From positions 1-40,533 of the forward strand of contig JAFSPM010000005.1 of NCBI GenBank assembly GCA_017442855.1: a DNA stretch of 40,533 nt, given 5' to 3'. This document shows, one piece after another, positions 22,426-30,516 of the stretch. Source of the stretch: Bacteroidaceae bacterium. Lineage in GTDB: Bacteria; Bacteroidota; Bacteroidia; Bacteroidales; Bacteroidaceae. The position numbers were made by a program, and so were the translations under genes. Position 1 is the first letter of the stretch, and every line of letters begins with the position of its first letter. The notes below the pieces were generated by a model that had not been told where the DNA came from, made no database searches, and worked only from the letters and a program-made list of their open reading frames with translations.

Positions 22426-24609
22426 ATGAAGAGAAATATCATTATATCTGTTCTTGCAGGGCTGTTAGCAATGCCTGTGTTGGCGCAACAGAAAATTTAT
22501 GACCCTGTACTGGATCCAGAGGTGAGAGTAATGCCTTTGGAAAAACAGGAGGTATGGGAAAACACTTCTTACATGTGGTATCCTGGTCAGTTGGCTGCTT
22601 ACCGCCAGCAATGGTTGAGGGAACAAAGCCAGTCCCGTTGTATGGATGTTGGATATGTGGGTAAGTTCAATCCCATGCAAGAGGTTACTTGGTTTAAGAC
22701 GAATGTCAATGTGAAGGAGGCAACTGCCTTAGCATTCGCTTCCGCTGGTGCAGAAAATGTTGAGGTTACTGATAATGGAAAGCCCTTTTCAGGAGAGTTG
22801 TCAAAAGGCAAGCATGAGTTAGTTTTCAAGGTTAACACCAAGAACCAGTTGCCTGCCTTAATAGTCAATCATCATGGGAACGCTTCATGGAAGGCCAGTT
22901 TGGATGGCAAGAACTGGATGCCTGTAGAGACTGATGCTCGCTATAACCAACCTGGGGTTTCGCCCAATAACAGGATCAACGAATTAGCAGTTATCAATCC
23001 CAAGAATATCATTCCCATAAAAAATTACGGAGTTGGACAATCTATTAACGGTATTTCATTGGGAAAGAACGGTGCTGTTATCTATGATTTCTGGTACGAT
23101 GAGGTTGGTACCATTGTTATAGATGCTTCTAGCACAGGCAAGTTGCATTTCACTGTGGGAGAGTCAGTTGAAGAGGTAATGAATGAAGTTACGAAGAAGT
23201 TTGAACAACGCCCCATTGAGGATGTTCAACTAACTGGTGAGAGGCAGACTATTTCCTTGCCAGAGAGGGCTTTGCGCTATGTAAAAGTATCTGCTACCGA
23301 GCCAATGACTATTTATGGCGTTAAGTTTGAGGCGAAGATGTGGCCCGTAAAAGAAATGTTGATGACCTTCGAGAGTAGCGACCAAGGTTTGAACGACTTG
23401 TTTAATGCCGGTGTTGCTACCTTGCATACCTCGATGCATGACTTCAATTTGGATGGTATCAAGCGTGACTTCCTGCCTTGGTCAATGGATGCGGTGGCCA
23501 GTATGTTGGGTATGAACCTCTTGATGGGCGACCGCCAAGTGGCACGCAATAATATCAGCATTGCCCTCATGCCACCCTCGCCACAGCAGAGTGACTGGGG
23601 CATTGTAGATTACCCGCTCCATGCGCTCATCGCACTCAAGCAGGATTACCTTCGTTATGGTGACCTCACTACTTTCGAGATGTTCCGCGACCGTATCTTC
23701 CAGCAAATGGATTTCTATATCCAAGTGCAGGATGAAAACGGATTCATCCATGCCTCCAAGCCCTCCTCGGGTTTCATCCCTGGCTGGAGTCGTGACAATG
23801 GACCAGACGACTATGGCGTGGCCTGCTATCCGCAAATCATGCTCTATGAAAACTTCCGCATTGCAGCCTACTTCTGTCGTCTGCTGAAAGACAATGCCCG
23901 TGCCAAGGAATATACCCGCAGAGCGGACCAGTTGGAGAAAAACATCCTCAACCACTTTTGGGACACCGAGCAGAAGGCTTTTGTAAATGGCTATCGGGAG
24001 GATGGTTCTTTAGACAAACGTATCTCCCACCATGCACAATATTGGGCTGTATTGGCAGACATCTATCCGGAAAGGCTGTATGACTATTTGTATGAAACTG
24101 TCATTCCATCTATTCCTCGCTATAAGGACAATATCTCCTACGAGAAGGGCTATGAAGCCTTGGCTTATATCAAAGCAGGACGAACGAAGGAGTTCCTGCA
24201 ACTCTTGGACGAGGTATGGGGCGACTGGCTACGTCAAGGCTACTCCCGCTTCCCTGAGAACTTCATGGTAAACGAGGATGTGACCAAACAGTTGATGTTT
24301 TATGGACGTTCGTTCGGCTTGAGTCTTTGTCATGGAGCCAACGGAGCGCCTCCTGTGGTCTTGGCAGCCTACGGCATCTTCGGTTTCAGCCAGAATGACC
24401 AAAAGCCCAACGAATACATCCTCTCGCCCAACCTGCTTAATCTGGATTGGGCAAAAGGGCGCATCCCTGTTAAGGAAGGTTTCATACATATTAGTTTGAC
24501 TAAAAATGGGACAAGCGAAATTGAAATTCCTGTCGGATGCCAACTAACTATAAACTACGGTGGCAAGACAAAGGTTTTTAAAAAGGCTGGAAAACATAGA
24601 TTAACATAG
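22426..24609 (+). CDS. Secreted alpha-L-rhamnosidase-like protein (GH78 type)
   Basis: 727 aa with a signal peptide (about 1-20). N-terminal beta-sandwich domains (to about 310) precede an (alpha/alpha)6 barrel (about 320-660) with D-G-I-K-R-D-F-L-P-W-S-M-D, the position of the conserved D-x-x-x-R-(D/E)-x-x-x-W-x-x-D region of GH78. A C-terminal beta domain contains the G-x-I-P-V-K-E-G-F-I pattern. It is expected to cut alpha-L-rhamnose from plant glycans in the periplasm. It sits between the GH35-like and AraC genes in one operon. Substrate specificity cannot be read from the sequence. Confidence 0.87.
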   Translation: MKRNIIISVLAGLLAMPVLAQQKIYDPVLDPEVRVMPLEKQEVWENTSYMWYPGQLAAYRQQWLREQSQSRCMDVGYVGKFNPMQEVTWFKTNVNVKEATALAFASAGAENVEVTDNGKPFSGELSKGKHELVFKVNTKNQLPALIVNHHGNASWKASLDGKNWMPVETDARYNQPGVSPNNRINELAVINPKNIIPIKNYGVGQSINGISLGKNGAVIYDFWYDEVGTIVIDASSTGKLHFTVGESVEEVMNEVTKKFEQRPIEDVQLTGERQTISLPERALRYVKVSATEPMTIYGVKFEAKMWPVKEMLMTFESSDQGLNDLFNAGVATLHTSMHDFNLDGIKRDFLPWSMDAVASMLGMNLLMGDRQVARNNISIALMPPSPQQSDWGIVDYPLHALIALKQDYLRYGDLTTFEMFRDRIFQQMDFYIQVQDENGFIHASKPSSGFIPGWSRDNGPDDYGVACYPQIMLYENFRIAAYFCRLLKDNARAKEYTRRADQLEKNILNHFWDTEQKAFVNGYREDGSLDKRISHHAQYWAVLADIYPERLYDYLYETVIPSIPRYKDNISYEKGYEALAYIKAGRTKEFLQLLDEVWGDWLRQGYSRFPENFMVNEDVTKQLMFYGRSFGLSLCHGANGAPPVVLAAYGIFGFSQNDQKPNEYILSPNLLNLDWAKGRIPVKEGFIHISLTKNGTSEIEIPVGCQLTINYGGKTKVFKKAGKHRLT

Positions 24610-24630
24610 TAATGTAACCAAGAACGTTTC

Positions 24631-25548
24631 ATGAGCAGCATCCGACATATTAAAAATGTGGAGGATTATACCTCATACGTAGGAAGTCCTTTGCAACATC
24701 CGCTCGTCAGTGTAGTTTGCTTTGATGAGCTGGGTGAGGTACGCCACAGCCTGAACAACTGGGATATCTATGGTTTTTTCCTCCATGACGAGGAAGAAGT
24801 GGCCATTACCAAAGGCATAGCCCAATACCATTATACCAAAAACTCACTGATATGTATATCCCCTGGAAATGTAGGAGGCAAAGCCGACGATGGTACTACC
24901 ATCCATCTTACCGGCTGGGCTCTGCTGTTCCACCCTACCCTGTTGGCCGGTACCCACTTGGAAAAGACGATTAACGGCTATGGTATCTATGCTTACCAAA
25001 GTAACGAGGCATTGGCCATTGATCCTTATGAGCGCAACATTATGGCAAGCATTATGCGCAGCATACGCTATGAGTTGGAAAACTTCAAAGGCAAACAAAC
25101 CTTAGACATTGTCGTTTCCTACATCGGTCTGTTGCTGAACTATTGCCAGCAAGCCTTTAACCGTCTACACAATACCCACCCTAACGAACAAACTAACGAC
25201 CGATTATCGCAACTTTATTACATATTAAGTAGTTATTACAAAGAAGAAAAGCAACACAAGCAAGGATTACCCAGCGTGAGTTATTGTGCGGAGCAAATGT
25301 GCATCACCCCTAACTACTTAGGTGATATCATCAAGCAAGCCACTGGCAGCACAGCCATTGCCTATATCCAACGCTTCATTATTGCCAAAGCTAAAAACAT
25401 GCTGATAAATGGCCTGTCGGTATCAGAAACAGCCTATGCCTTAGGCTTCGACTATCCGCACCACCTAAGCCGTATGTTTAAAAAAGTGGCGGGCGTTTCT
25501 CCTACCGACTATTCCCGCCATTCACAGCCTCTGGCGTCCAGCTCTTGA
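24631..25548 (+). CDS. AraC-family transcriptional regulator
   Basis: 305 aa. The sensor half (1-180) has a short cupin-like core (N-S-L-I-C-I-S-P-G-N-V-G-G). The C-terminal HTH pair (about 210-300) shows Y-C-A-E-Q-M-C-I-T-P-N-Y-L-G-D-I-I-K, S-V-S-E-T-A-Y-A-L-G-F-D and H-H-L-S-R-M-F-K-K-V-A-G-V-S-P-T-D-Y. It follows the rhamnosidase by 21 nt and probably controls the glycosidase operon in response to a released sugar. The last 47 nt overlap the converging thioredoxin gene. Confidence 0.92.
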   Translation: MSSIRHIKNVEDYTSYVGSPLQHPLVSVVCFDELGEVRHSLNNWDIYGFFLHDEEEVAITKGIAQYHYTKNSLICISPGNVGGKADDGTTIHLTGWALLFHPTLLAGTHLEKTINGYGIYAYQSNEALAIDPYERNIMASIMRSIRYELENFKGKQTLDIVVSYIGLLLNYCQQAFNRLHNTHPNEQTNDRLSQLYYILSSYYKEEKQHKQGLPSVSYCAEQMCITPNYLGDIIKQATGSTAIAYIQRFIIAKAKNMLINGLSVSETAYALGFDYPHHLSRMFKKVAGVSPTDYSRHSQPLASSS

Positions 25549-26017
25549 AGAATCGCAGCACCTTCTCTTGGTTGTAGCTCTGCCCCTCTTCCAAGAAGCT
25601 TGAATCTTGCAGATGGATTACCTTGCCTTCTTCATTCAAGACGACGAACACTGGGTAGCCGAAACGACCGCAGTTATCAAGGCGCTGCATCAAAGCCTTT
25701 GCCTGCTGTTGTTTCTCCTCACCACCCGACTTGCGAGGATTGTAGTTCACGTGGATGTAATTGAAGTTGTCTGCAATGACCTTGCTGATGTCACTGTCTT
25801 TGGAGATGAAGTCGGCAAAGCGCAGGCACCACGGACACCAGTTGCCTCCTACCTGACAAATAACGAACTTTCCCTCAGCTTTTGCCTTGATAACTGCTTG
25901 GTCAATCTGCTCCAGCGGGTTGATGTCCTCATCATATAACTTTTTCGACTCAGTCTGGGCTTGTGCGGCCATCACAAAGAATACGGCCAGCAACGATAGG
26001 ATGATTCTCTTTTTCAT
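25502..26017 (-). CDS. Exported thioredoxin-family protein
   Basis: 171 aa with a signal peptide (about 1-20, A-Q-A). The thioredoxin fold has the redox pair Cys61/Cys64 in N-W-C-P-W-C-L-R-F, and the cis-Pro segment Y-P-V-F-V-V-L-N. This is the DsbD-gamma/thioredoxin_7-like type rather than a classical WCGPC. It probably reduces or oxidises disulfides in the periplasm and could serve the CxxCH apocytochromes of the nearby operon, but no cytochrome c maturation gene is present. Its 3' end overlaps the AraC gene by 47 nt on the other strand. Confidence 0.9.
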   Translation of the reverse strand: MKKRIILSLLAVFFVMAAQAQTESKKLYDEDINPLEQIDQAVIKAKAEGKFVICQVGGNWCPWCLRFADFISKDSDISKVIADNFNYIHVNYNPRKSGGEEKQQQAKALMQRLDNCGRFGYPVFVVLNEEGKVIHLQDSSFLEEGQSYNQEKVLRFFKSWTPEAVNGGNSR

Positions 26018-26042
26018 ATTATTGGATTATTTCTTTATGGGG

Positions 26043-26050
26043 CAAAGATA
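26043..26050 (-). promoter_or_regulatory. -7 box of the thioredoxin gene
   Basis: TATCTTTG on the minus strand, 25 nt before the start codon. The nearest TTTG is 26 nt upstream, so the -33 box is poor. Confidence 0.45.
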
Positions 26051-26102
26051 ATCACTTTTAGCGAAGGAAAGAGAAACAAATCAAAAAAAATATTGTTGGT
26101 CG

Positions 26103-26171
26103 TCAAATCTTTACCGCTGAGATATCTACCAGTCCGTTGACGATGGCATAGATGGTGAGACCTGCTATACT
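26103..26171 (-). pseudogene. Decayed C-terminus of a LuxR-type regulator
   Basis: Reading the minus strand to the TGA at 26103-26105 gives S-I-A-G-L-T-I-Y-A-I-V-N-G-L-V-D-I-S, which matches the last helix of the regulator encoded at 26278-27231 (L-A-G-L-T-I-Y-A-I-V-N-K-L-V-E-L). Similarity may extend a few residues further upstream (S-S-K), then stops. It is a remnant of a paralogue in the opposite orientation, about 110 nt from the intact gene. Confidence 0.7.
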
Positions 26172-26225
26172 AATTTTTGATGATGCATGGGCAAACGAAT
26201 AATAGCTTATACCCAAAAATAATGA

Positions 26226-26256
26226 TTGCACTCATCATAAAAAAAATGTAACTTTG
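26226..26256 (+). promoter_or_regulatory. Promoter of the di-iron/LuxR regulator gene
   Basis: TTG (26226-26228), 20 nt, TAACTTTG (26249-26256). A TTG that could pass as a start codon (26254) is part of the -7 box, so the ATG at 26278 is the start. Confidence 0.65.
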
Positions 26257-26277
26257 CAGCAAAATTTACTTATTACG

Positions 26278-27231
26278 ATGAGAAGGATGAAACTATATGA
26301 GGCTGATGACAAGATGATTGACTTGATCAGCGATAACTACAGTATGTTGCAAGGGTTGAGCGCTTTTGGCATTCAGCTGGGGTTTGGTGACAAGACGGTA
26401 AACGTGGTTTGCCAAGAACAGGGAGTTGACTGCTACACCTTTCTTACAGTAGTGAACTTCCTAATCAATGGATATGCTCCCAAAGAAACGGATGACAAGA
26501 TTTCTGTTGATACTCTCCTCGCCTATCTGCGGGCCTCACATCGCTATTTCCTCGACTATCAGTTGCCTTCTATCCGCAAGAAACTGGAGGAGTCGCTGGT
26601 GCATGGCGACAATCTTGACACGTTAATCTTGCGGCTCTACGACGAATATGCCCACGATATCCGCCAGCACATGAAATATGAGGAGAAGACGCTCTTCCCT
26701 TATGTGGAGGCTTTGCTATCGGGTGAACAGAAGTCTAACTACAACGTGGACATTTTCTCCAAACATCATAGCGATACTACTGGCAAGTTTCAGGAATTGA
26801 AGAACATCATCATCAAATATTTGCCTAACGACGGACTGGTGAACAACCAACTGACGGCTACACTCTACGACATCTACAACAACGAAGAATGGTTGTTGAA
26901 CCACAGCAATGTGGAAGAGGTGTTGTTTGTTCCTGCCATTCGCTTGCTGGAACAGCGACTGAAAAACGAAGATGTGACGGTACGCATCTCGAATATGATC
27001 AATAATGTAGATGCTACGGAATCTATTTCCGACCGTGAGAAGGAAATCATCGTGTGCTTGGTGCAAGGGATGTCGAACAAAGAGATTGCCGACCAACTAT
27101 ATATATCGGTCAATACCGTCATCACCCACCGTCGCAACATCGTGCGCAAGCTGCAGATTCATTCACTGGCCGGCCTTACCATTTATGCTATTGTTAACAA
27201 ACTGGTTGAATTGAAAGACATAGAACGATAA
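26278..27231 (+). CDS. RIC/YtfE-like di-iron hemerythrin domain fused to LuxR-type HTH (putative iron/O2/NO-sensing regulator)
   Basis: 317 aa. Residues about 20-62 resemble the ScdA_N/DUF542 domain of RIC proteins (G-I-Q-L-G-F-G-D-K-T, then A/V-C-Q-E-Q-G-V-D), but the paired cysteines usual in the C-C-G-G motif are replaced. Residues 85-225 form a hemerythrin-like bundle. His88, His109, His131, Glu135, His163 or 164, His209 and Glu213 match the spacing of the seven iron ligands of E. coli YtfE (84, 105, 129, 133, 160, 204, 208). Residues 249-312 are a NarL/LuxR HTH (S-D-R-E-K-E-I-I, G-M-S-N-K-E-I-A-D-Q-L, T-V-I-T-H-R-R-N-I). The protein is therefore a one-component regulator with a di-iron sensor. 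Its likely targets are itself and the converging imelysin/di-haem operon; this is inferred. Confidence 0.9.
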   Translation: MRRMKLYEADDKMIDLISDNYSMLQGLSAFGIQLGFGDKTVNVVCQEQGVDCYTFLTVVNFLINGYAPKETDDKISVDTLLAYLRASHRYFLDYQLPSIRKKLEESLVHGDNLDTLILRLYDEYAHDIRQHMKYEEKTLFPYVEALLSGEQKSNYNVDIFSKHHSDTTGKFQELKNIIIKYLPNDGLVNNQLTATLYDIYNNEEWLLNHSNVEEVLFVPAIRLLEQRLKNEDVTVRISNMINNVDATESISDREKEIIVCLVQGMSNKEIADQLYISVNTVITHRRNIVRKLQIHSLAGLTIYAIVNKLVELKDIER

Positions 27232-27246
27232 ACTATGCTCCCTACA

Positions 27247-27297
27247 AAAGGTAATCCTTGTAAACCGATTCACATCGGAATACAAGGACCTTTCTTT
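27247..27297 (+). terminator. Long three-tier hairpin after the di-iron/LuxR gene
   Basis: Nested stems AAAGGT/ACCTTT (27247-27252 with 27288-27293), CCTTGTA/TACAAGG (27256-27262 with 27281-27287) and CCGAT/ATCGG (27265-27269 with 27274-27278) with a TCAC loop. It is followed by a U-rich but imperfect tail. It begins 16 nt after the stop and probably ends the transcript. The length is unusual for a simple terminator. Confidence 0.65.
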
Positions 27298-27430
27298 CAA
27301 AAAAGTGGTTACGTAATTATGACTAACTAATTCATTAAATCTGACAATGCAAAGTTACTGCCTTTAGTCCTCCCTTGCAATAACTAAAAGTAGGTATATT
27401 TATCACAACTTATTCATTATTCGTAGGTAA

Positions 27431-28552
27431 TCAATAAGATGAAAAGGCAGCATTGGTTTGGGCTTTTACCGCCATACACTCCATCTCTATCAACCAACCT
27501 GGACGACATACTGAGGCATAGACAAACACCTTAGGCTTATCTGGAAAGCGTTCGTCATACAGGGATTTCACTACAGCATAGTCGGCCATATCGCGCAGAT
27601 AGACTATCATCTGTCCTACCTCATTGAAGGTACAATCGGCCTCATTGAGCAAAGCTTCCACATTCTCCCACATATGATAAGTCTGCTTGCGAATGTCACG
27701 ATGATACATGATTTCACCTTTATTATTGATGCTGGCGGTACCAGAAATGAATACCTGTCGGCGATCGCCATAATCCACCATCGTGCCTCGCTCGAAGCTC
27801 ACCCCATATTCCGAAGTACGGTTCAGATGGGTGGGTGCATAGAGATGATGAACCTGAGCAGGTTGGAGTCCATTGACGGAATAGGCATCCATCTGCACAA
27901 ATGATGCAGGATTGGCCATTCTGCCACCAATGCCTGTAGAGGCAATGAAATGCGTCTTGTCAGTTAGACCTTGTGTAACGAACACATCGTTGCGTGCCTT
28001 AACCATGCCCGCATATTTATTGTCGATATCTTGTACGAAAAACCAGGTACGCAGGCAGTTATCTGACAAGGTGCAACCTTCTTGCATGAGACTCATCACA
28101 TAGTCGTTGAGCAACAGGCGCGTCTGGTATTCCGAGTTTGCCGCTTGGTTAGTGTTACTGCCTGTCCACAAATGACGATAGTCACCATGCTTTGCCTCAA
28201 ACAAGCCATCGGACAAAGCTTTCATCTGCACATCTCCTTGCAACAGATATGCCCAAAGTGCTATCTTTGTACCGTCTAATGGTGGTTGTTGTACTAAAGA
28301 GAGAGCGCAACTGGTACCCTCGGTGGTCATGGCCAACAGCAAATCAGCTTGATTGGCGGCATCGCTCAGGAAATAACGTTTGAACACCGCCTCTGCTCCT
28401 GGCAAACTGGCCAACGCCTCATCATAAGCAGTCAACAAGGTTTCCACCTGCTGGGTATAGGTAAGTGTAGGATCAGTGACATGCACCATGAGGTGATATT
28501 CGTTCACCTCTCCTGCTACGAACTTAAATAATTCAACTTTTGCTTTATTCAT
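27431..28552 (-). CDS. Rid-superfamily (YjgF-like) two-domain protein, chorismatase-like architecture
   Basis: 373 aa from ATG 28552, 2 nt after the cytochrome gene stop; an ATG at 28585 would overlap it. The C-terminal third (about 255-365) is a Rid domain: V-F-I-S-G-T-A-S-I-N-N-K-G-E-I, Q-T-Y-H-M-W-E-N-V-E-A-L-L and C-R-P-G-W-L-I-E-M-E-C. The middle part (about 185-240) looks like a second, diverged Rid domain, giving the layout seen in chorismatases of the FkbO/Hyg5 group and in related uncharacterised proteins. No signal peptide, so cytosolic. It is last in an otherwise envelope-located haem/iron operon. It may be an imine deaminase, a chorismate-cleaving enzyme, or neither. Confidence 0.78.
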   Translation of the reverse strand: MNKAKVELFKFVAGEVNEYHLMVHVTDPTLTYTQQVETLLTAYDEALASLPGAEAVFKRYFLSDAANQADLLLAMTTEGTSCALSLVQQPPLDGTKIALWAYLLQGDVQMKALSDGLFEAKHGDYRHLWTGSNTNQAANSEYQTRLLLNDYVMSLMQEGCTLSDNCLRTWFFVQDIDNKYAGMVKARNDVFVTQGLTDKTHFIASTGIGGRMANPASFVQMDAYSVNGLQPAQVHHLYAPTHLNRTSEYGVSFERGTMVDYGDRRQVFISGTASINNKGEIMYHRDIRKQTYHMWENVEALLNEADCTFNEVGQMIVYLRDMADYAVVKSLYDERFPDKPKVFVYASVCRPGWLIEMECMAVKAQTNAAFSSY

Positions 28553-28554
28553 TT

Positions 28555-29295
28555 CTAATCTTTTTTTGCCCCATGCGTTATCCACTGACGAATCAGTGCC
28601 AAAAGACCATCGTCCACCACCTCACCCGTATGGTTGTAATGCCACTCGTCGGTAATGGTCACATCAGTAGAAATAGCTTGATACAAAGCACTCTTGGCTG
28701 CATCACCAGGCTCTACAATATTCATATCTGGCAACTTCTTGGAAGGCACATTCACTATGGCAGCATGACTTTTCTCCGCCGTGAGGTAAAGACCAGCTGC
28801 TGCTGAGGTTGCTGCACCGTGACAGTTGGCACAAGTAGCATTGAATACACGCTCTTGGATGGTGTTATACATCCCGACATTCAGGCTACCTGCATCTACC
28901 TCAATCTCATTGGCGGAAGTCAGCTTATTCTCATCAATGGTATAGAACGACACGATGTGTTTCCTCAGACGGTTGATGACGCATAGCTCTACACGGGTAA
29001 CATTCTCCTTGATGCCTGAAAGGACCACCGACACCTCATCGCCTTCTGTCGTAGGAACAGGCACCGACTTATTGATGAGCGCATAGTCGCTATCGTCATT
29101 AAAACCTGCCAGCACAACATACATAGAGGGGTCAGGCCATGAACTGAGTCCTGTAAGTTTGGCCGTCAGTGTCACCACACGTCCTTCTGGTGAGATAGGC
29201 ACTTCATCTTCATAGAGTCTGCCTTCATCGCACGACTGCAAGCTTACGAGCAGCAAACAGCATGTTAACAAATAACTTACTATTTTTCTAAACAT
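28555..29295 (-). CDS. Cytochrome c-domain lipoprotein
   Basis: 246 aa. Signal sequence with lipobox L-Q-S-C (Cys22). An N-terminal beta-sandwich-like region (about 30-145) precedes a small cytochrome c domain with haem-binding C-A-N-C-H (155-159) and a likely distal Met in P-D-M-N-I-V-E-P. A D-D-G-L-L-A-L-I-R-Q-W-I helix near the end is typical of class I cytochromes. The ATG at 29295 (or 29301, two codons upstream) starts the lipoprotein signal; both lie directly after the porin stop. It should carry electrons at the outer face of a membrane, probably with the di-haem protein. Confidence 0.87.
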   Translation of the reverse strand: MFRKIVSYLLTCCLLLVSLQSCDEGRLYEDEVPISPEGRVVTLTAKLTGLSSWPDPSMYVVLAGFNDDSDYALINKSVPVPTTEGDEVSVVLSGIKENVTRVELCVINRLRKHIVSFYTIDENKLTSANEIEVDAGSLNVGMYNTIQERVFNATCANCHGAATSAAAGLYLTAEKSHAAIVNVPSKKLPDMNIVEPGDAAKSALYQAISTDVTITDEWHYNHTGEVVDDGLLALIRQWITHGAKKD

Positions 29296-29302
29296 AACCA
29301 TA

Positions 29303-30514
29303 TTAGAAAGAGTATTGTAGCATAACAGTAGCCGAATGGGTAGCCAATCCCAAGTCATCGATGTCACGATCCAACTGGGTAGCATGTCCTGTACGACCAA
29401 TAAACTGATACATGGCTTGCAGCTTCACGTTGCTGTTGGGGAAGAAATAGTTGATGCCCACAGCTGGCATATTCAGTAAACCTTTCGCATCGGTACCATT
29501 GCGGTCCATTAGGTCATAACGCAAAGCAGCCTGCACACGAGGCGCCACAAAATAGCCCGCTTGTACATAACCTCCCCAGTAGTTGAAACCATCGTCAATC
29601 TTCATGCGTTTGGTAAAGCCCACATGCATGTAGTAAGCCTCAGCAGCCAAATAAAGTCGGCCTTTCAGCATGGCGAACTCCAATCCGGCACGAAAGTCGT
29701 TGGTACTCTCACTCTCACTTTCCACATTCAGCGATGCCGATGCGCCAAAAAGTATCTTGTCCTCGTTCAAGCGTTTGGGATTGCCCTGTGTAGCTGGCAT
29801 CACACCCTTTGGCATATAGGTAAGGCGACCGGCATAGAGCATGGCAGGAATATGCCAATCGTCGCTAAAGGTTTTGCCAGCTGTATTGACAGCTGCTCCT
29901 GTACCGTTAAAAATGCCCACTTCATAGCCCACCTTATTCAACAATCCGTGTATCTCAATACCCAGGTCAAAACCCGTACCAAAATTAGGATTTACCGCAT
30001 TGAGGGCATGGGGTAAGATAACTGGTGCAGTGAGTGATGTGGGCAACACAGGCATCAGCGTTTCGCCCAAAGTAGTAAGATAGGCATGTGTGAAGGGCGT
30101 TTTGAACTTACCGGCTCGAATGGCGAACTTCTCACTGAAAGCATAGTCAAACCACACCTGTTGCAGTAAAGCGCCTCCACTGGCAGCAGCATTGATGCTC
30201 AGGTTAAACGACAACTTATTGAATGCCTTACCTGTAAAGCCCAGCACAGCGTATGGGATTGAGAAACCTGAATTGGCTACATTATCTTGATTATATGCCT
30301 TGTCCAATCCTTCATCATCGTAATAGTTAAACTTGCCAGCTGCCTGCATCAGCAGGTAGGGTTTGAACACAAAGTCGCCTTTCTTGGTGGCAATAGAGAA
30401 GCCTTCCCTACCCGCCAATGATACCACACCATTGTCAGTATCTTCTTCATATTGTGCCATAGCGGTAAGTGGCAACAATACTGTCAATATCATTAATATA
30501 ATCTGTTTTCTCAT
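29303..30514 (-). CDS. Phosphate-selective porin O/P-like outer-membrane protein
   Basis: 403 aa with a signal peptide (about 1-21). It is a 16-strand-type barrel with F-V-F-K-P-Y-L-L-M-Q-A near the start, G-K-F-K-T-P-F and Y-x-A-G-R-L-T-Y segments, and a C-terminal Phe after alternating strand residues (T-V-M-L-Q-Y-S-F). The pattern fits the porin O/P family; the true solute is uncertain. It begins 2 nt after the di-haem gene and ends next to the cytochrome gene, so it belongs to the iron/haem operon and may pass the substrate of those proteins. Confidence 0.88.
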   Translation of the reverse strand: MRKQIILMILTVLLPLTAMAQYEEDTDNGVVSLAGREGFSIATKKGDFVFKPYLLMQAAGKFNYYDDEGLDKAYNQDNVANSGFSIPYAVLGFTGKAFNKLSFNLSINAAASGGALLQQVWFDYAFSEKFAIRAGKFKTPFTHAYLTTLGETLMPVLPTSLTAPVILPHALNAVNPNFGTGFDLGIEIHGLLNKVGYEVGIFNGTGAAVNTAGKTFSDDWHIPAMLYAGRLTYMPKGVMPATQGNPKRLNEDKILFGASASLNVESESESTNDFRAGLEFAMLKGRLYLAAEAYYMHVGFTKRMKIDDGFNYWGGYVQAGYFVAPRVQAALRYDLMDRNGTDAKGLLNMPAVGINYFFPNSNVKLQAMYQFIGRTGHATQLDRDIDDLGLATHSATVMLQYSF

Positions 30515-30516
30515 AT

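Noticed and set aside
26254-26256. TTG as start codon of the di-iron/LuxR gene
   Set aside because: It is part of the TAACTTTG -7 box; the ATG at 26278 is preferred.
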